Source: Hwanghaeella sp964350445 | GTDB taxonomy: Bacteria; Pseudomonadota; Alphaproteobacteria; UBA8366; Aestuariispiraceae | Direction: 5' to 3' | Length of the DNA: 64,000 bases | Assembly: GCA_964350445.1 (NCBI GenBank) | Contig: CAYGKA010000016.1 | Coordinates: forward strand, 21,869 to 85,868 | In this document: positions 1 through 9,306 of the stretch, piece after piece | Numbering within the stretch: position 1 is the stretch's first letter | Layout: the number at the start of each line of letters is the position of its first letter | Position numbers and translations under genes: made by a program | The notes under the pieces: generated by a model | What the model saw: only the letters and a program-made list of their open reading frames with translations | Databases searched by the model: none | What the model was told of the DNA's origin: nothing

Positions 1-1936
1 GGCTTCGGATGAAGTACTCCGCAGCCTGAATCGACTCCTGCATCACGTCGCCGAGTTTACCGGTTTTCGTCACGCGGCCCTTACCGGGTACAAGCACGGA
101 TTCGATGTTCAACAATTCACCGCCGACCTCGGTCCAAGCCAAACCGGTAACCACGCCGACCAGATCGTTCTCTTCAATCTCACCGAACCGGAACTTCCGG
201 ATGCCGGCATATTTCTCAAGGTTACTGCTGGTGATCGCGACCTTTTCCTTACCGTCGCCGACGATCTCCTTGATCACCTTGCGGGCCAGACCGGCCAGCT
301 CGCGTTCCAGATTACGCACGCCGGCTTCCCGTGTGTAATACCGGATCAAGTCGTGCAGCGCGTTATCGGATATCGTGAACTCATCCTTTTTCAGACCGTT
401 CTCCGCCATCTGCTTGCGCAGCAGGTGGCGCTTGGCGATTTCGACCTTCTCGTCCTCGGTGTAACCGGGGATACGGATGATCTCCATACGGTCCAGCAAA
501 GGCTGCGGCATGCGCAACGTGTTGGCCGTGGTGACGAACATCACGTCAGACAGGTCGTAGTCGACTTCCAGATAGTGGTCGTTGAATGTGTTGTTCTGTT
601 CCGGATCCAAGACCTCCAACAGCGCGGACGACGGATCGCCGCGCCAATCGGCGCCGAGTTTGTCGATTTCGTCCAGCAGGAAGAGAGGATTCGACTTCTT
701 CGCCTTTTTCATGCCCTGGATCACCCGGCCCGGCATCGAACCGATATAGGTCCGGCGATGGCCGCGGATTTCAGATTCGTCGCGCACGCCGCCCAGGGAC
801 ATGCGCACGAATTCACGCCCGGTCGCCCGTGCGATCGACTTGCCAAGCGAGGTCTTCCCCACCCCCGGAGGACCGACCAGGCAAAGGATCGGGCCCTTGA
901 CCTTCTTCATGCGGACCTGAACCGCCAGATATTCGATAATTCGCTCTTTGACCTTCTCAAGACCGTAATGATCGGCATCCAGGATGATCTGAGCTTCCTT
1001 CAGGTCCTTCTTAACGCGGGAACGCTTTTTCCACGGAATGCTGAGAATCCAGTCGAGATAGTTGCGCACGACCGTCGCCTCGGCGGACATCGGGCTCATG
1101 TTGCGCAGCTTTTTCAATTCCGCGAAGGCTTTCTCCTCCGCTTCCTTGGTCAGCTTGGTCCCTTTGATCTTCTCTTCCAGTTCGGCAAGTTCGTCCTTGC
1201 CGTCCTCGCCCTCGCCCAATTCCTTCTGAATGGCCTTCATCTGCTCATTCAAATAGTACTCGCGCTGGGTCTTCTCCATCTGCCGTTTAACCCGGCTGCG
1301 AATCCGCTTCTCAACCTGCAGGACGCTGATTTCGCCTTCCATCAGCGAATAAATCTTCTCAAGCCGCTCCGCGACCGAGGAAATTTCCAGCAGTTCCTGC
1401 TTGTCCGCAATCTTCAGCGCCAGGTGCTGGGCGACGGTATCGGCAAGCTTGCCCGGGTCTTCAATTTGATTAATTGAAATAAGAACTTCCGCGGGAACCT
1501 TCTTGTTCAGCTTTATGTACTGCTCGAACTGCGTGACGACCGCACGCGCCAGCGCCTCCAACTCTTCGTCGGGCGCACGCGCTTCGTCGACCATCTCGGC
1601 ATAGGCCTGGAAGAAGTCCGTGTTTTCAGTGAATTCGGTCAGATTGGCGCGGTGAACGCCTTCAACCAGCACCTTCACGGTACCGTCCGGCAGCTTCAAC
1701 AGCTGGAGGACCGTTGCGATCGTGCCCACCTCATAGACGTCTTCGGGTTTCGGGTCGTCCTCGCCGGCATTCTTCTGGGTCACCAGCAGGATTTGCTTGT
1801 CGTCCTTCATCACGTCTTCAAGGGCGCGCACGGATTTTTCGCGGCCGACGAACAGCGGAACGATCATATGGGGGAAGACTACGATATCCCGCAGGGGAAG
1901 GACGGGATACATAATTCCACGAGGCATTTCTAACAT
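1..1936 (-). CDS. lon: ATP-dependent Lon protease (3' end beyond window)
   Basis: Reads on the minus strand from ATG at 1936 and stays open to the left edge, giving 645 codons of a protein usually near 800 residues. The N-terminal substrate-binding domain begins MLEMPRGIMYPVLPLRDIVV. The AAA+ module has the Walker A GPPGVGKT and a Walker B ending LLDEIDK. The window ends in the segment TGKLGDVMQESIQAA at the start of the protease domain, so the catalytic Ser-Lys dyad lies outside. Lon is a cytosolic, heat-inducible hexameric protease that degrades misfolded and some regulatory proteins. It is last in the tig-clpP-clpX-lon series on this strand. The start is the first ATG of the conserved N-terminus; a second ATG three codons in is possible. 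Confidence 0.97.
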   Translation of the reverse strand, partial: MLEMPRGIMYPVLPLRDIVVFPHMIVPLFVGREKSVRALEDVMKDDKQILLVTQKNAGEDDPKPEDVYEVGTIATVLQLLKLPDGTVKVLVEGVHRANLTEFTENTDFFQAYAEMVDEARAPDEELEALARAVVTQFEQYIKLNKKVPAEVLISINQIEDPGKLADTVAQHLALKIADKQELLEISSVAERLEKIYSLMEGEISVLQVEKRIRSRVKRQMEKTQREYYLNEQMKAIQKELGEGEDGKDELAELEEKIKGTKLTKEAEEKAFAELKKLRNMSPMSAEATVVRNYLDWILSIPWKKRSRVKKDLKEAQIILDADHYGLEKVKERIIEYLAVQVRMKKVKGPILCLVGPPGVGKTSLGKSIARATGREFVRMSLGGVRDESEIRGHRRTYIGSMPGRVIQGMKKAKKSNPLFLLDEIDKLGADWRGDPSSALLEVLDPEQNNTFNDHYLEVDYDLSDVMFVTTANTLRMPQPLLDRMEIIRIPGYTEDEKVEIAKRHLLRKQMAENGLKKDEFTISDNALHDLIRYYTREAGVRNLERELAGLARKVIKEIVGDGKEKVAITSSNLEKYAGIRKFRFGEIEENDLVGVVTGLAWTEVGGELLNIESVLVPGKGRVTKTGKLGDVMQESIQAAEYFIRS

Positions 1937-2053
1937 GATCTGAATATCTCTTCTCAAGATAACGGCGCTCGAAAGCCACCGTTTGTTTCCTGATACCCCA
2001 ACCCGCAATCGGCGCCGGGGCGGACAATAGGCGCAACGAGGTCACGCCTTTGA

Positions 2054-2083
2054 ATAAGTGGCCCCGCCACAGGATTGTTCAAG
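2054..2083 (-). promoter_or_regulatory. candidate heat-shock (sigma32-like) promoter of lon
   Basis: On the minus strand, about 120 bases before the lon start, the sequence reads CTTGAA, 16 bases, CCACTTAT. The -35 half fits the heat-shock consensus CTTGAA exactly. The -10 half and the spacing fit poorly. lon is a heat-shock gene in many bacteria, so the position is sensible. Weak call. Confidence 0.25.
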
Positions 2084-2208
2084 GCTTGACGGATTTCCTC
2101 CCCGCTACGAAGGAGGTTCTACCCTTCAAGGAAAGCAAGAAAACCGAACATTCCGCATCGCAATCCAGCGAAAACCGCCTCGGACGCCGACAGTTAGGTC
2201 ACGATTCG

Positions 2209-3477
2209 TCAGGATGCGGTCGAACCAACGTCGTCACGACGCTCGGAATAGATGTAAAGCGGCTCAGCCCGGCCTTCGACCACTTCCTTGTTGATCACGA
2301 CCTCTTCCACGCCTTCTAGGCCCGGAAGTTCGTACATCGGATCCAGCAGGATCGATTCCATGATCGAGCGCAATCCGCGCGCGCCCGTCTTGCGCGTGAT
2401 CGCCTTCTTGGCCACGGCGCGCAGGGCGTCTTCGGTGAACTCGACCCGAACATTCTCCATCTCGAACAGACGCTGATACTGTTTCACGAGCGCGTTGCGC
2501 GGTGTGGTCAGGATGTCGACCAAGGCGGCCTCGTCCAAATCCATCAGGGTCGCAAGAACCGGCACACGGCCGACGAATTCGGGGATCAAACCGAACTTCA
2601 AAAGATCTTCCGGTTCGATTTCCCGCAGCAACTCGCCCACGGCCCGTTGCTCATCGTCCCGCACGTCGGCTCCGAAACCTATGGCCGAGCCCTTGCCGCG
2701 CTGAGAAATGATCTTTTCCAGACCCGCGAAGGCGCCGCCGCAAATGAACAGGATGTTCGTGGTGTCCACCTGCAGGAATTCCTGCTGCGGATGCTTGCGG
2801 CCGCCCTGCGGCGGGACGCTGGCGACCGTGCCTTCCATGATCTTCAACAGGGCCTGCTGGACGCCCTCACCCGACACGTCACGCGTGATCGACGGATTGT
2901 CGGACTTGCGGCTGATCTTGTCGACTTCGTCGATATAGACGATGCCGCGCTGTGCACGTTCCACATTGTAATCCGCCGACTGCAGCAGCTTCAGGATGAT
3001 ATTCTCGACATCCTCGCCGACATAGCCCGCTTCCGTCAGCGTCGTGGCGTCGGCCATGGTGAACGGCACATCCAGGATGCGCGCCAGCGTCTGGGCCAGC
3101 AGCGTCTTGCCGCAACCGGTCGGACCGATCAGCAGGATGTTTGATTTGGCTAGCTCGACGTCGTTATTCTTTGTCGCGTGGGCCAATCGTTTGTAGTGGT
3201 TGTGCACTGCCACCGACAGCACGCGCTTGGCGTGATCCTGGCCGATCACATAATCGTCCAGCACCTCGCGAATTTCCTGCGGGGTCGGAACACCGTCCGC
3301 GTTCTTGGAGACCGCCGTCTTGTGGTCTTCCTTGATGATGTCCATGCACAACTCGACGCATTCGTCGCAGATGAACACGGTGGGCCCGGCGATCAACTTG
3401 CGCACTTCGTGCTGGCTCTTCCCGCAGAAAGAGCAGTACAGGGTGTTTTTGCCGTCGCCGCCTGTGGCTTTTGTCAT
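2209..3477 (-). CDS. clpX: ATP-dependent Clp protease ATP-binding subunit ClpX
   Basis: Encodes 422 residues, full length for ClpX. The N-terminal zinc-binding domain has CSFCGKS at about 17-23 and CDEC at about 38-41. The AAA+ domain follows, with Walker A GPTGCGKT near 120, Walker B IVYIDEVDK, and the RKTGARGLRS sensor-2 region near the C-terminus. ClpX unfolds tagged or adaptor-delivered substrates and feeds them into ClpP. It lies downstream of clpP on the same strand but 334 bases away, so it may have its own promoter as well as read-through from clpP. Confidence 0.98.
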   Translation of the reverse strand: MTKATGGDGKNTLYCSFCGKSQHEVRKLIAGPTVFICDECVELCMDIIKEDHKTAVSKNADGVPTPQEIREVLDDYVIGQDHAKRVLSVAVHNHYKRLAHATKNNDVELAKSNILLIGPTGCGKTLLAQTLARILDVPFTMADATTLTEAGYVGEDVENIILKLLQSADYNVERAQRGIVYIDEVDKISRKSDNPSITRDVSGEGVQQALLKIMEGTVASVPPQGGRKHPQQEFLQVDTTNILFICGGAFAGLEKIISQRGKGSAIGFGADVRDDEQRAVGELLREIEPEDLLKFGLIPEFVGRVPVLATLMDLDEAALVDILTTPRNALVKQYQRLFEMENVRVEFTEDALRAVAKKAITRKTGARGLRSIMESILLDPMYELPGLEGVEEVVINKEVVEGRAEPLYIYSERRDDVGSTAS

Positions 3478-3811
3478 CGAATGCCTCTCGTTCCAGCGTA
3501 CTTGCGGTGCCGTGTTGGCCTGGGGAGTCTGCCCGCAATCAGCTTACTCTTATGATATCCGTTGCCAAGCCGGACCCTCAACGCAAAAGTTGCCTGTTTC
3601 GCCGTGGAATTATCAACCCCTTGGATTTGCAGGACTTAATGTGCCAGTCGATGGCCGCATCGGACCCGATCGAGCGCCGATTAGCATATGACATGGATCA
3701 CTAAAGAACCTTTAAGACCCAAGGGATTCATGGATAGACGGTATCGACCGCAATTGGCCCGGCAGGCGCAACCGCCCTCAAATCCGCGTCAAATCCCAAT
3801 TCCCCGCCCTA
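3478..3811. other. clpP-clpX intergenic region, no gene seen
   Basis: 334 bases without a convincing reading frame. On the minus strand, TTGAGG and TATCAT are separated by 18 bases shortly before clpX and could be a weak sigma70 promoter. The stretch is locally richer in A+T than the flanking genes. I see no terminator with a T tract after clpP. Confidence 0.4.
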
Positions 3812-4453
3812 TCAGGAAGCGTCATCGTCCTCATCGGCACCCGCCGGACGCTTGTTCACGACTTCGTCGATCAGCCCGAATTCCTTGGCTTCTTCGGGGC
3901 TCATGAACTTGTCGCGTTCCATCGCGGTTTCGATCGTCTTCAGCTTCTGGCCGGTATGCTCGACATAAATATTGTTCAAGCGTTCCCGGGTCCGCAGAAT
4001 TTCGCGGGCGTGGATTTCGATATCCGTCGCCTGGCCCTGCGCGCCGCCGGAAGGCTGGTGGATCATGATTCGGGCATTCGGCAGCGCAAAACGCTTGCCC
4101 GGCGCGCCCGCGGTCAACAGAAGCGAGCCCATGGACGCAGCCTGACCCAAGCATACCGTCGATACCTGCGGGCGGATGTATTGCATCGTGTCGTAGATGC
4201 TGAGTCCAGACGTCACGACCCCGCCCGGCGAGTTGATGTAGAACGCGATGTCCTTGGAGGGGTTTTCGGATTCCAGGAACAAGAGCTGGGCACAGATCAC
4301 GCTCGCGACATGGTCTTCGACGCCGCCGGTCAGGAAGATGATTCGTTCCTTGAGGAGGCGCGAGTAGATGTCATACGCCCGCTCGCCGCGGTTCGTCTGC
4401 TCCACGACCATCGGCACCAAGGTATTCATATAAAGGTCGATCGGGTCGCGCAT
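3812..4453 (-). CDS. clpP: ATP-dependent Clp protease proteolytic subunit ClpP
   Basis: Encodes 213 residues, the normal size for a proteobacterial ClpP. The serine-protease triad is visible: Ser in GQAASMGS, His in MIHQPSGG, and Asp in the MERDKFMS segment. The oxyanion loop INSPGG and the handle-helix region are intact. It forms the double heptameric barrel that degrades substrates delivered by ClpX (encoded downstream) or ClpA. The C-terminal tail is acidic (AGADEDDDAS). An AAGGAGC ribosome site lies 12 bases before the ATG. It sits between tig and clpX, the classical order. Confidence 0.98.
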   Translation of the reverse strand: MRDPIDLYMNTLVPMVVEQTNRGERAYDIYSRLLKERIIFLTGGVEDHVASVICAQLLFLESENPSKDIAFYINSPGGVVTSGLSIYDTMQYIRPQVSTVCLGQAASMGSLLLTAGAPGKRFALPNARIMIHQPSGGAQGQATDIEIHAREILRTRERLNNIYVEHTGQKLKTIETAMERDKFMSPEEAKEFGLIDEVVNKRPAGADEDDDAS

Positions 4454-4607
4454 GGCTCAGACGATGCTCCTTGTCACAAATTGGCTTGATGATATGGGCC
4501 GGTCATGGCCCCGGACTGCCCGGATTGGCCGGGTGGCGCAACTACGCACCGGACAAATCTAGGGGCGGTGGACCGCAATTGCATCCCCCGCCCCCAAATC
4601 ATATCCA

Positions 4608-6053
4608 TCAATCCTCATCTTTTTTGGCTGCTGCCTTCTTGGCGGACGATTTCTTGGCTGCGGATTTCTTGGCGGAAGCCTTTTTGGCGGATGACTTCTT
4701 GCCCGCGGACTTCTTGGCCGCCGCGCCTTCGTCGTCGTCGGGATCCTTCATCAGGTCCTCGACCGAGACTTCCTTTTCATCGACCTGAGCCATCTCGACG
4801 ATGAAGTCGATGACCTTGTCCTCCATCAACGGTGCGCGGAGGCTGGCATTGGCCTGCGGATTGTTCTGGTAGAACTGCAGAACCTGCTGCTCCTGACCCG
4901 GATATTTCTGGGCTTCCTGAACGATCGCGCGGTTCACTTCTTCCTGACCGACGGAGATGTCGTTGACCCGGCCGACTTCCGACAGAAGCATTCCCAGCAT
5001 GACGCGGCGTTCCGCGATATTGCGGTATTCTTGCTTGATGTCGTCTTCGGACTTGCCCTCGTCTTCGGGATCGGTTTCGCCGGCGGCCTTGGCGCGCTCG
5101 TATTGCGTCCATATCTGCTCGAATTCCGAATCCACCATGCCGGTGGGAACTTCGAAGTCGTGGCCTTCGTGGAGCTGATCGAGAAGCTCACGCTTCAAAC
5201 GGCCGCGCGCCACATTGGCATAGTCGGCTTCGATCCGCTCGCGCAGATGGCCTTTCAACTGGTCGAGACTTTCCAGTCCCATGTTGGTCGCGAAGGTATC
5301 GTCGATCACGGTGTCGACATATTCTTCGATGTCGTTGACCTTAACGTCGAAGACCGCGTCCTTACCGGCCAGGTTTTCCGCCCCATAGCTTTCGGGGAAG
5401 GCCACCTTCACTTCTAGTTCGTCGCCCTTCTTGGCGCCGACCAGTTGATCTTCGAAGCCGGGAATGAACGTGCCGGAGCCGAGCTCGAGCCGGTGGCCTT
5501 CGGCGGAACCGCCATCGAACGGCACATCGTCGATCTTGCCGACGAAGTCGATAACGACCAAGTCGCCGCTTTTCGCCGCGCGCGCCTTCTTCAGCGGTTC
5601 GCTATTGCGGAAATCCTTCGCCAGACGGCTGAGCGCATCGTCCACCTCGGCGTCCGACGCCTTCGCCTTCAAACGCGTCAGTTCCAATTTGGAGAAATCC
5701 ATCGGCGTGATTTCCGGCATCAGGTCCACGTTGATCGTGTAGACCAGATCCTTGCCTTCATCGAAGCTGGAGATTTCGATTTTCGGCTGCACCGCCGGGC
5801 GCAGGTCGCGCTCGTCGAGGACTTCCTGGCTGGTTTCGGTCACGGCCTTTTCGAGCACTTCGCCCATGACCGATTTACCGTAACGCTGCCGCAGCACTGA
5901 GATCGGCGCCTTGCCGGGACGAAACCCGGGAATACGGACCGTGCTGCCGACTTCCGTCAGCCGCGCGTCAACCCGCGCTCCGATTTCAGCCGCCGTAAGG
6001 GTCACCGAGTACTCGCGGCTAAGCCCGTCGTTCTTTGTTTCTTCAACCTGCAT
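4608..6053 (-). CDS. tig: trigger factor, ribosome-associated chaperone / peptidyl-prolyl isomerase
   Basis: Encodes 481 residues from ATG at 6053. This start gives the conserved N-terminus MQVEETKNDGLSREYSV; a longer upstream frame lacks similarity and is rejected. The ribosome-binding domain carries the signature GFRPGKAP. A central FKBP-type PPIase domain (about 160-250) includes GDLVVIDFVGKID and FIPGFEDQL. A helical C-terminal domain follows. The unusual part is the last 35 or so residues, almost only Lys, Ala and Ser in AKKSAAKKSSAKK-type repeats. These resemble histone-H1-like tails, are absent from E. coli trigger factor, and are shared with TatB in this window. The chaperone meets nascent chains at the ribosome exit tunnel. 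Confidence 0.97.
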   Translation of the reverse strand: MQVEETKNDGLSREYSVTLTAAEIGARVDARLTEVGSTVRIPGFRPGKAPISVLRQRYGKSVMGEVLEKAVTETSQEVLDERDLRPAVQPKIEISSFDEGKDLVYTINVDLMPEITPMDFSKLELTRLKAKASDAEVDDALSRLAKDFRNSEPLKKARAAKSGDLVVIDFVGKIDDVPFDGGSAEGHRLELGSGTFIPGFEDQLVGAKKGDELEVKVAFPESYGAENLAGKDAVFDVKVNDIEEYVDTVIDDTFATNMGLESLDQLKGHLRERIEADYANVARGRLKRELLDQLHEGHDFEVPTGMVDSEFEQIWTQYERAKAAGETDPEDEGKSEDDIKQEYRNIAERRVMLGMLLSEVGRVNDISVGQEEVNRAIVQEAQKYPGQEQQVLQFYQNNPQANASLRAPLMEDKVIDFIVEMAQVDEKEVSVEDLMKDPDDDEGAAAKKSAGKKSSAKKASAKKSAAKKSSAKKAAAKKDED

Positions 6054-6172
6054 TGGAAATCCCGTTGGACTATGGTGTTTGTTTATCGACCTTTTCCTGG
6101 CGTTTCCGCCTTTTCTCAGCGTCTCCGCCTCAGGCCAGCCTGGCGGCAAACCTGCACGAATAACCCACTAAC

Positions 6173-6257
6173 TGGTGCGGGCGAAGGGACTCGAACCCCC
6201 ACGGATCTCTCCACCAGAACCTAAATCTGGCGCGTCTACCAGTTTCGCCACGCCCGC
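6173..6257 (-). tRNA. tRNA-Leu (anticodon UAG)
   Basis: The minus strand folds as a class II tRNA. The acceptor stem GCGGGCG pairs with CGCCCGC, the anticodon stem CCAGA pairs with TCTGG around a TTTAGGT loop (anticodon TAG), a long variable arm is present, and the T-loop region is GGTTCGAGTCC. Discriminator A and an encoded CCA end at 6173. It reads CUA leucine codons (and other CUN codons by wobble). Confidence 0.96.
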
Positions 6258-6301
6258 GGATGCGCGCCAAGACCGAGCCTAGCCCTCGCCGAAGCCGCGG
6301 T

Positions 6302-6330
6302 TCTATAGCAATGCGGCCCCCTGCCGTCAA
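6302..6330 (-). promoter_or_regulatory. sigma70 promoter of tRNA-Leu
   Basis: On the minus strand: TTGACG, 17 bases, TATAGA, about 45 bases upstream of the tRNA-Leu 5' end. Part of the spacer (CAGGGGGC) recurs in the tRNA-His promoter at 12689-12717, which supports both calls. Confidence 0.7.
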
Positions 6331-6410
6331 AGCCTCAAGCCAGACGGGGGGCGCTTTTTTGAATGCAAGGGATTGCGCGGGATTCCCGCGATTGAAACGA
6401 AGTGGGAGTG

Positions 6411-6435
6411 TTGGGCCGCGTTAAAGCGGCCCCAA
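6411..6435. terminator. hairpin downstream of the 108-residue gene
   Basis: TTGGGCCGC and GCGGCCCCAA pair around a short GTTAAA loop, just after the stop of the minus-strand gene at 6448. There is no clear T tract, so this is a terminator-like or mRNA-protecting hairpin rather than a textbook terminator. Confidence 0.4.
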
Positions 6436-6447
6436 GGCAGAGGCGGA

Positions 6448-6774
6448 TCAGCTTTCGGCCCGATACGTCGTCATGAAAGTTTCGAGCGCGAGGGACCGGG
6501 GACCGTCGGAGAACTTGGTCGTGCCGCGCAATTTCTGAATATCCAGATTGTAGCGCACATGGGGAATTCCCAAACCATCCGAAACGACCGAGATAACCGT
6601 CGCCATTTCGACCATTCGGTCCGGCCGATGGCGATAAAAACGGCTGCCGCTCTTCACCAAATCCTCGCGGTTGCGGTTTTTCGTGAAGAAACTGGATCGT
6701 GTTCGCCCGCGCATATCAATCGCTTCTGCTTTCGAACGGCCGGTCAGTTGTCCGTACAGTGCCATTGCTGACAT
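6448..6774 (-). CDS. hypothetical protein, 108 residues
   Basis: A short basic protein starting MSAMALYGQLTGRSKAEAID. The ATG at 6774 is chosen because an AGGAG site lies seven bases upstream; a GTG two codons earlier sits too close to that site. I see no signal peptide, membrane segment or catalytic motif. The composition (many Arg and Ser, with a central RFYRHRPDRMVEM segment) suggests a cytosolic protein. I do not recognise the family. It has its own leader of about 300 A+T-rich bases and a hairpin after the stop, so it is probably monocistronic. Confidence 0.6.
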   Translation of the reverse strand: MSAMALYGQLTGRSKAEAIDMRGRTRSSFFTKNRNREDLVKSGSRFYRHRPDRMVEMATVISVVSDGLGIPHVRYNLDIQKLRGTTKFSDGPRSLALETFMTTYRAES

Positions 6775-7089
6775 ATCCACGCTCCTCTCAAGACTTGTCT
6801 TCTGACTTACGTCTTCAAATTTCCTTTGCCGGCTTTCTGCCGTGCGTCCCGGTTCGGTTCGGCTTGGTTCGGTCCGGTTTGAAACCGATCCATCGCGCCT
6901 GCAAAGCGAATGAAAAAAACGCTACACCGAATATTTGACTTATTCAACGAATCAACAGTTTCGATATTATTCATTAGAAGTAAACACTTTGTTAATGCGG
7001 CTAGAACCTTGTTTTTTTGGCCGATTTCGGAGGGCCCATACCTCGGTACTGCCAAGTATTCGCGTGTCCAGTCTCGCCGGAAACGCCGC
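6775..7089. other. A+T-rich intergenic region
   Basis: About 315 bases between two minus-strand genes. It contains short GGTTC-type repeats near 6850-6885 and a strongly A+T-rich stretch at 6910-7020 that presumably holds the promoter of the 108-residue gene. No reading frame here is convincing. Confidence 0.4.
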
Positions 7090-8565
7090 TCAGCGGCCGG
7101 ATTTCAAGTCGCGGAGCACAGCCGGAATGCCGGCTGTAATGTCTTCGGGGATCAAGCCGGGGCCAAAGGCGACGGCGCTCTGCGCATGTATCCACGCCGC
7201 GGCACAGGCCGCCTCGAACGCGGGCATACCGTGCGACAACAGGGCAACGATGATTCCCGAAAGAACGTCGCCCGCCCCCGCGGTGGCAAGATCCGCCGGT
7301 GCATTGGTGTTGATCACGACGCGCCCGTCGGGCGCCGCAATCGTCGTGTCGAACCCTTTCAGAAGCACAACGCAGCCCGACCGTGCCGCCGCCGCGCGGG
7401 CCCGAAACAAGCGCCCGCCTCGCAAGTCGGGGAAAAGGCGGCTGAATTCACCTTCATGCGGGGTAAGCACAACGGCCCCCCTGACCGAGTCGAACAAGAG
7501 CTCCGGCGCGCCCTCGTAGATGCTGATCGCATCTGCGTCGATCACCGCCGGCTTTCCGGTGCGCAGAATCATGTTCGCGCGTTCCCGCGTGGCCGTGACG
7601 AGGCCCGCGCCCGGGCCGATCAAGACGGCGGAAACCTTCGGCATCTCCACGATTTCCTGCAAGGAGGACGTATCGCGATACGGGGCGACCATGATACTTT
7701 CCAGCGCCACCTTATAGACCGTTTGCGCGTCCACCGGCGCCGCCACGGTGACCGCACCCGCCCCTGCCCGCTGGGCCGCCTTCGCGGACATACGCGCGGC
7801 GCCCGTCAGGGTCGGGCCGCCCACCACCAGTACATGTCCCCGTGAATACTTGTGGTCCGACGGACGCGGCCAATACAGGGCAGCGGCCCAAACCTGCGGG
7901 CCGTTCTCGGCCTGTTTAGGGTCAATGGCGTCTAGGACTTCCGGCGGCGTGCCGATATCGGTGACCTCAACCTCTCCGCATTTCTCGCGGCCGGGCAGCA
8001 GCAGATGCCCTGGCTTGCGCCTGAAAAACGTAACCGTCAGCGCGGCATCGGGCGCATAACCCAAGACCTCTCCCGTGTCCCCGTGAACCCCGCTCGGCAC
8101 ATCCACGGCGACGATCTCCCGTCCCGCGGCATCTTCCAGCAGCGCCAGCGCCGGGCCGTCCACCGCCCTGGTCAGGCCGGCGCCGAAAAGAGCATCGATC
8201 ACCAGTTCCGCATCGCCGATTCCGGCCTCCGGGGCCTCAATCCCGCCCTGCCATAATTCCGCATGGTGGCGCGCATCCCCTTTAAAGCTCTCAAGCGCGA
8301 CCAGTGAGATCAACCGGACCGGCCACCCCTTCTCCAACAATATCCGCGCGACGACAAACCCGTCGCCGCCGTTGTTTCCGGGTCCGCACAAAACCAATGT
8401 CGGGCGGGGCGTCCAGCGCCCGGCGATCGCTTCGGCGATCGAACGGCCAGCACTTTCCATCAAAGTGATTCCGGCAATACCCGCTTCTACAGCAGCGGCA
8501 TCCGACGCATACATTTCCTGCACGGTCAGCAGGGTGCTGCTGGATTGTCCGAATGTCGCAGCCAT
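7090..8565 (-). CDS. nnr: bifunctional NAD(P)H-hydrate epimerase / ADP-dependent NAD(P)H-hydrate dehydratase
   Basis: About 491 residues, the normal size of the fused enzyme. The N-terminal half is a YjeF-N epimerase fold with CGPGNNGGDGFVVAR. The C-terminal half is a ribokinase-like dehydratase with HVLVVGGPTLTGAARM, LTPHEGEFSRLF and the nucleotide-binding NAPADLATAGAGDVLSGII. The two activities repair NADHX and NADPHX, damaged hydrated cofactors: the first interconverts epimers and the second dehydrates the S form using ADP. The ATG at 8565 is preferred because a GGAG site lies nine bases before it; ATG 8574 directly abuts the same site. Confidence 0.95.
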   Translation of the reverse strand: MAATFGQSSSTLLTVQEMYASDAAAVEAGIAGITLMESAGRSIAEAIAGRWTPRPTLVLCGPGNNGGDGFVVARILLEKGWPVRLISLVALESFKGDARHHAELWQGGIEAPEAGIGDAELVIDALFGAGLTRAVDGPALALLEDAAGREIVAVDVPSGVHGDTGEVLGYAPDAALTVTFFRRKPGHLLLPGREKCGEVEVTDIGTPPEVLDAIDPKQAENGPQVWAAALYWPRPSDHKYSRGHVLVVGGPTLTGAARMSAKAAQRAGAGAVTVAAPVDAQTVYKVALESIMVAPYRDTSSLQEIVEMPKVSAVLIGPGAGLVTATRERANMILRTGKPAVIDADAISIYEGAPELLFDSVRGAVVLTPHEGEFSRLFPDLRGGRLFRARAAAARSGCVVLLKGFDTTIAAPDGRVVINTNAPADLATAGAGDVLSGIIVALLSHGMPAFEAACAAAWIHAQSAVAFGPGLIPEDITAGIPAVLRDLKSGR

Positions 8566-8772
8566 ACCGTGCATCTCCGCGTGTCATTACCTTTATCGCG
8601 CCGACCGGCAGCGCGTGCTTAACAATCCGATGGCGGCTTGGGGTCGTCAATGCGCTGCGTCAATCCTGCGTGAGGTGATCGGTTCCGTCGTTTCCGGGAC
8701 GCGCCCGACCCCCTAGGGTCAGGACGGAACCGGTCGCACCCCGCATAAACCCGAACGCAAGAGTATCCTGTC

Positions 8773-9306
8773 TTGAACAGTCGCCGCCACAACCTTCAGG
8801 CCTTTACCTTCATCATCCTGCTGGGCGGGCTTACCGCCTGTGACAAAGCGATAGAGGTCACGCGGGAATATCCGTCCACCTTGGGACAAGCCTCTTATCT
8901 GCAAGGCCTGCCGCCGGTCGTGCCGGTTCATTTCGACGCAATTCCCGATGCCGCCAAGGACCAGGTCATGGCAAAGCTGCAGGATATAGCCGCCGAACTG
9001 TCGAGAGGCACGCCGGTGCGCTTCGCTTTCGGTCGGATTCCGGACGGCAGAACCTTCGCCCTTCGGATCGCGATGCAGCCCAGGACCGAGTTGACCGCCC
9101 TGTCTCTCTGTCAGGGCAAACCGATCGGCCGGTTGGACGCACCGCAGCGAAGCCGCGTCGTGATCGCCGCAGTCTGCGACGACCGGCGCCGGTTGGGAGA
9201 GGTCCGGGCGATCCACACCCCGGCGGCAAGCGGCCCCGCCATCCCTGACGCGGCTGTTATCGATGCCGCCGTTAGAAAGCTCTTCGCGCTGCCGGAAGCG
9301 GAGTAG
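8773..9306 (+). CDS. putative lipoprotein, hypothetical
   Basis: Encodes 177 residues from a TTG codon. The N-terminus is a lipoprotein signal peptide: basic NSRRH, a hydrophobic run FTFIILLGG and the lipobox LTAC with Cys23, so the mature protein should be membrane-anchored. The remainder (an Ala/Asp-rich segment at 55-75, then beta-rich stretches such as GRTFALRIAM) matches no family I recognise. Divergent from the nnr gene and followed by a decayed gene. The TTG start is inferred because it immediately precedes the signal peptide; the ribosome site is weak. Confidence 0.65.
   Translation: MNSRRHNLQAFTFIILLGGLTACDKAIEVTREYPSTLGQASYLQGLPPVVPVHFDAIPDAAKDQVMAKLQDIAAELSRGTPVRFAFGRIPDGRTFALRIAMQPRTELTALSLCQGKPIGRLDAPQRSRVVIAAVCDDRRRLGEVRAIHTPAASGPAIPDAAVIDAAVRKLFALPEAE

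Noticed and set aside
353..1477. 374-codon plus-strand frame opposite lon
   Set aside because: Pure antisense shadow of the Lon reading frame; the minus strand gives an unmistakable AAA+ protease.
6312..6360. plus-strand hairpin with a T tract
   Set aside because: No plus-strand gene lies upstream, and part of it is the -35 region of the tRNA-Leu promoter; not called a terminator.
6850..6885. short GGTTC-type repeats
   Set aside because: Too short and imperfect for CRISPR or a functional array; I see no CRISPR in the window.
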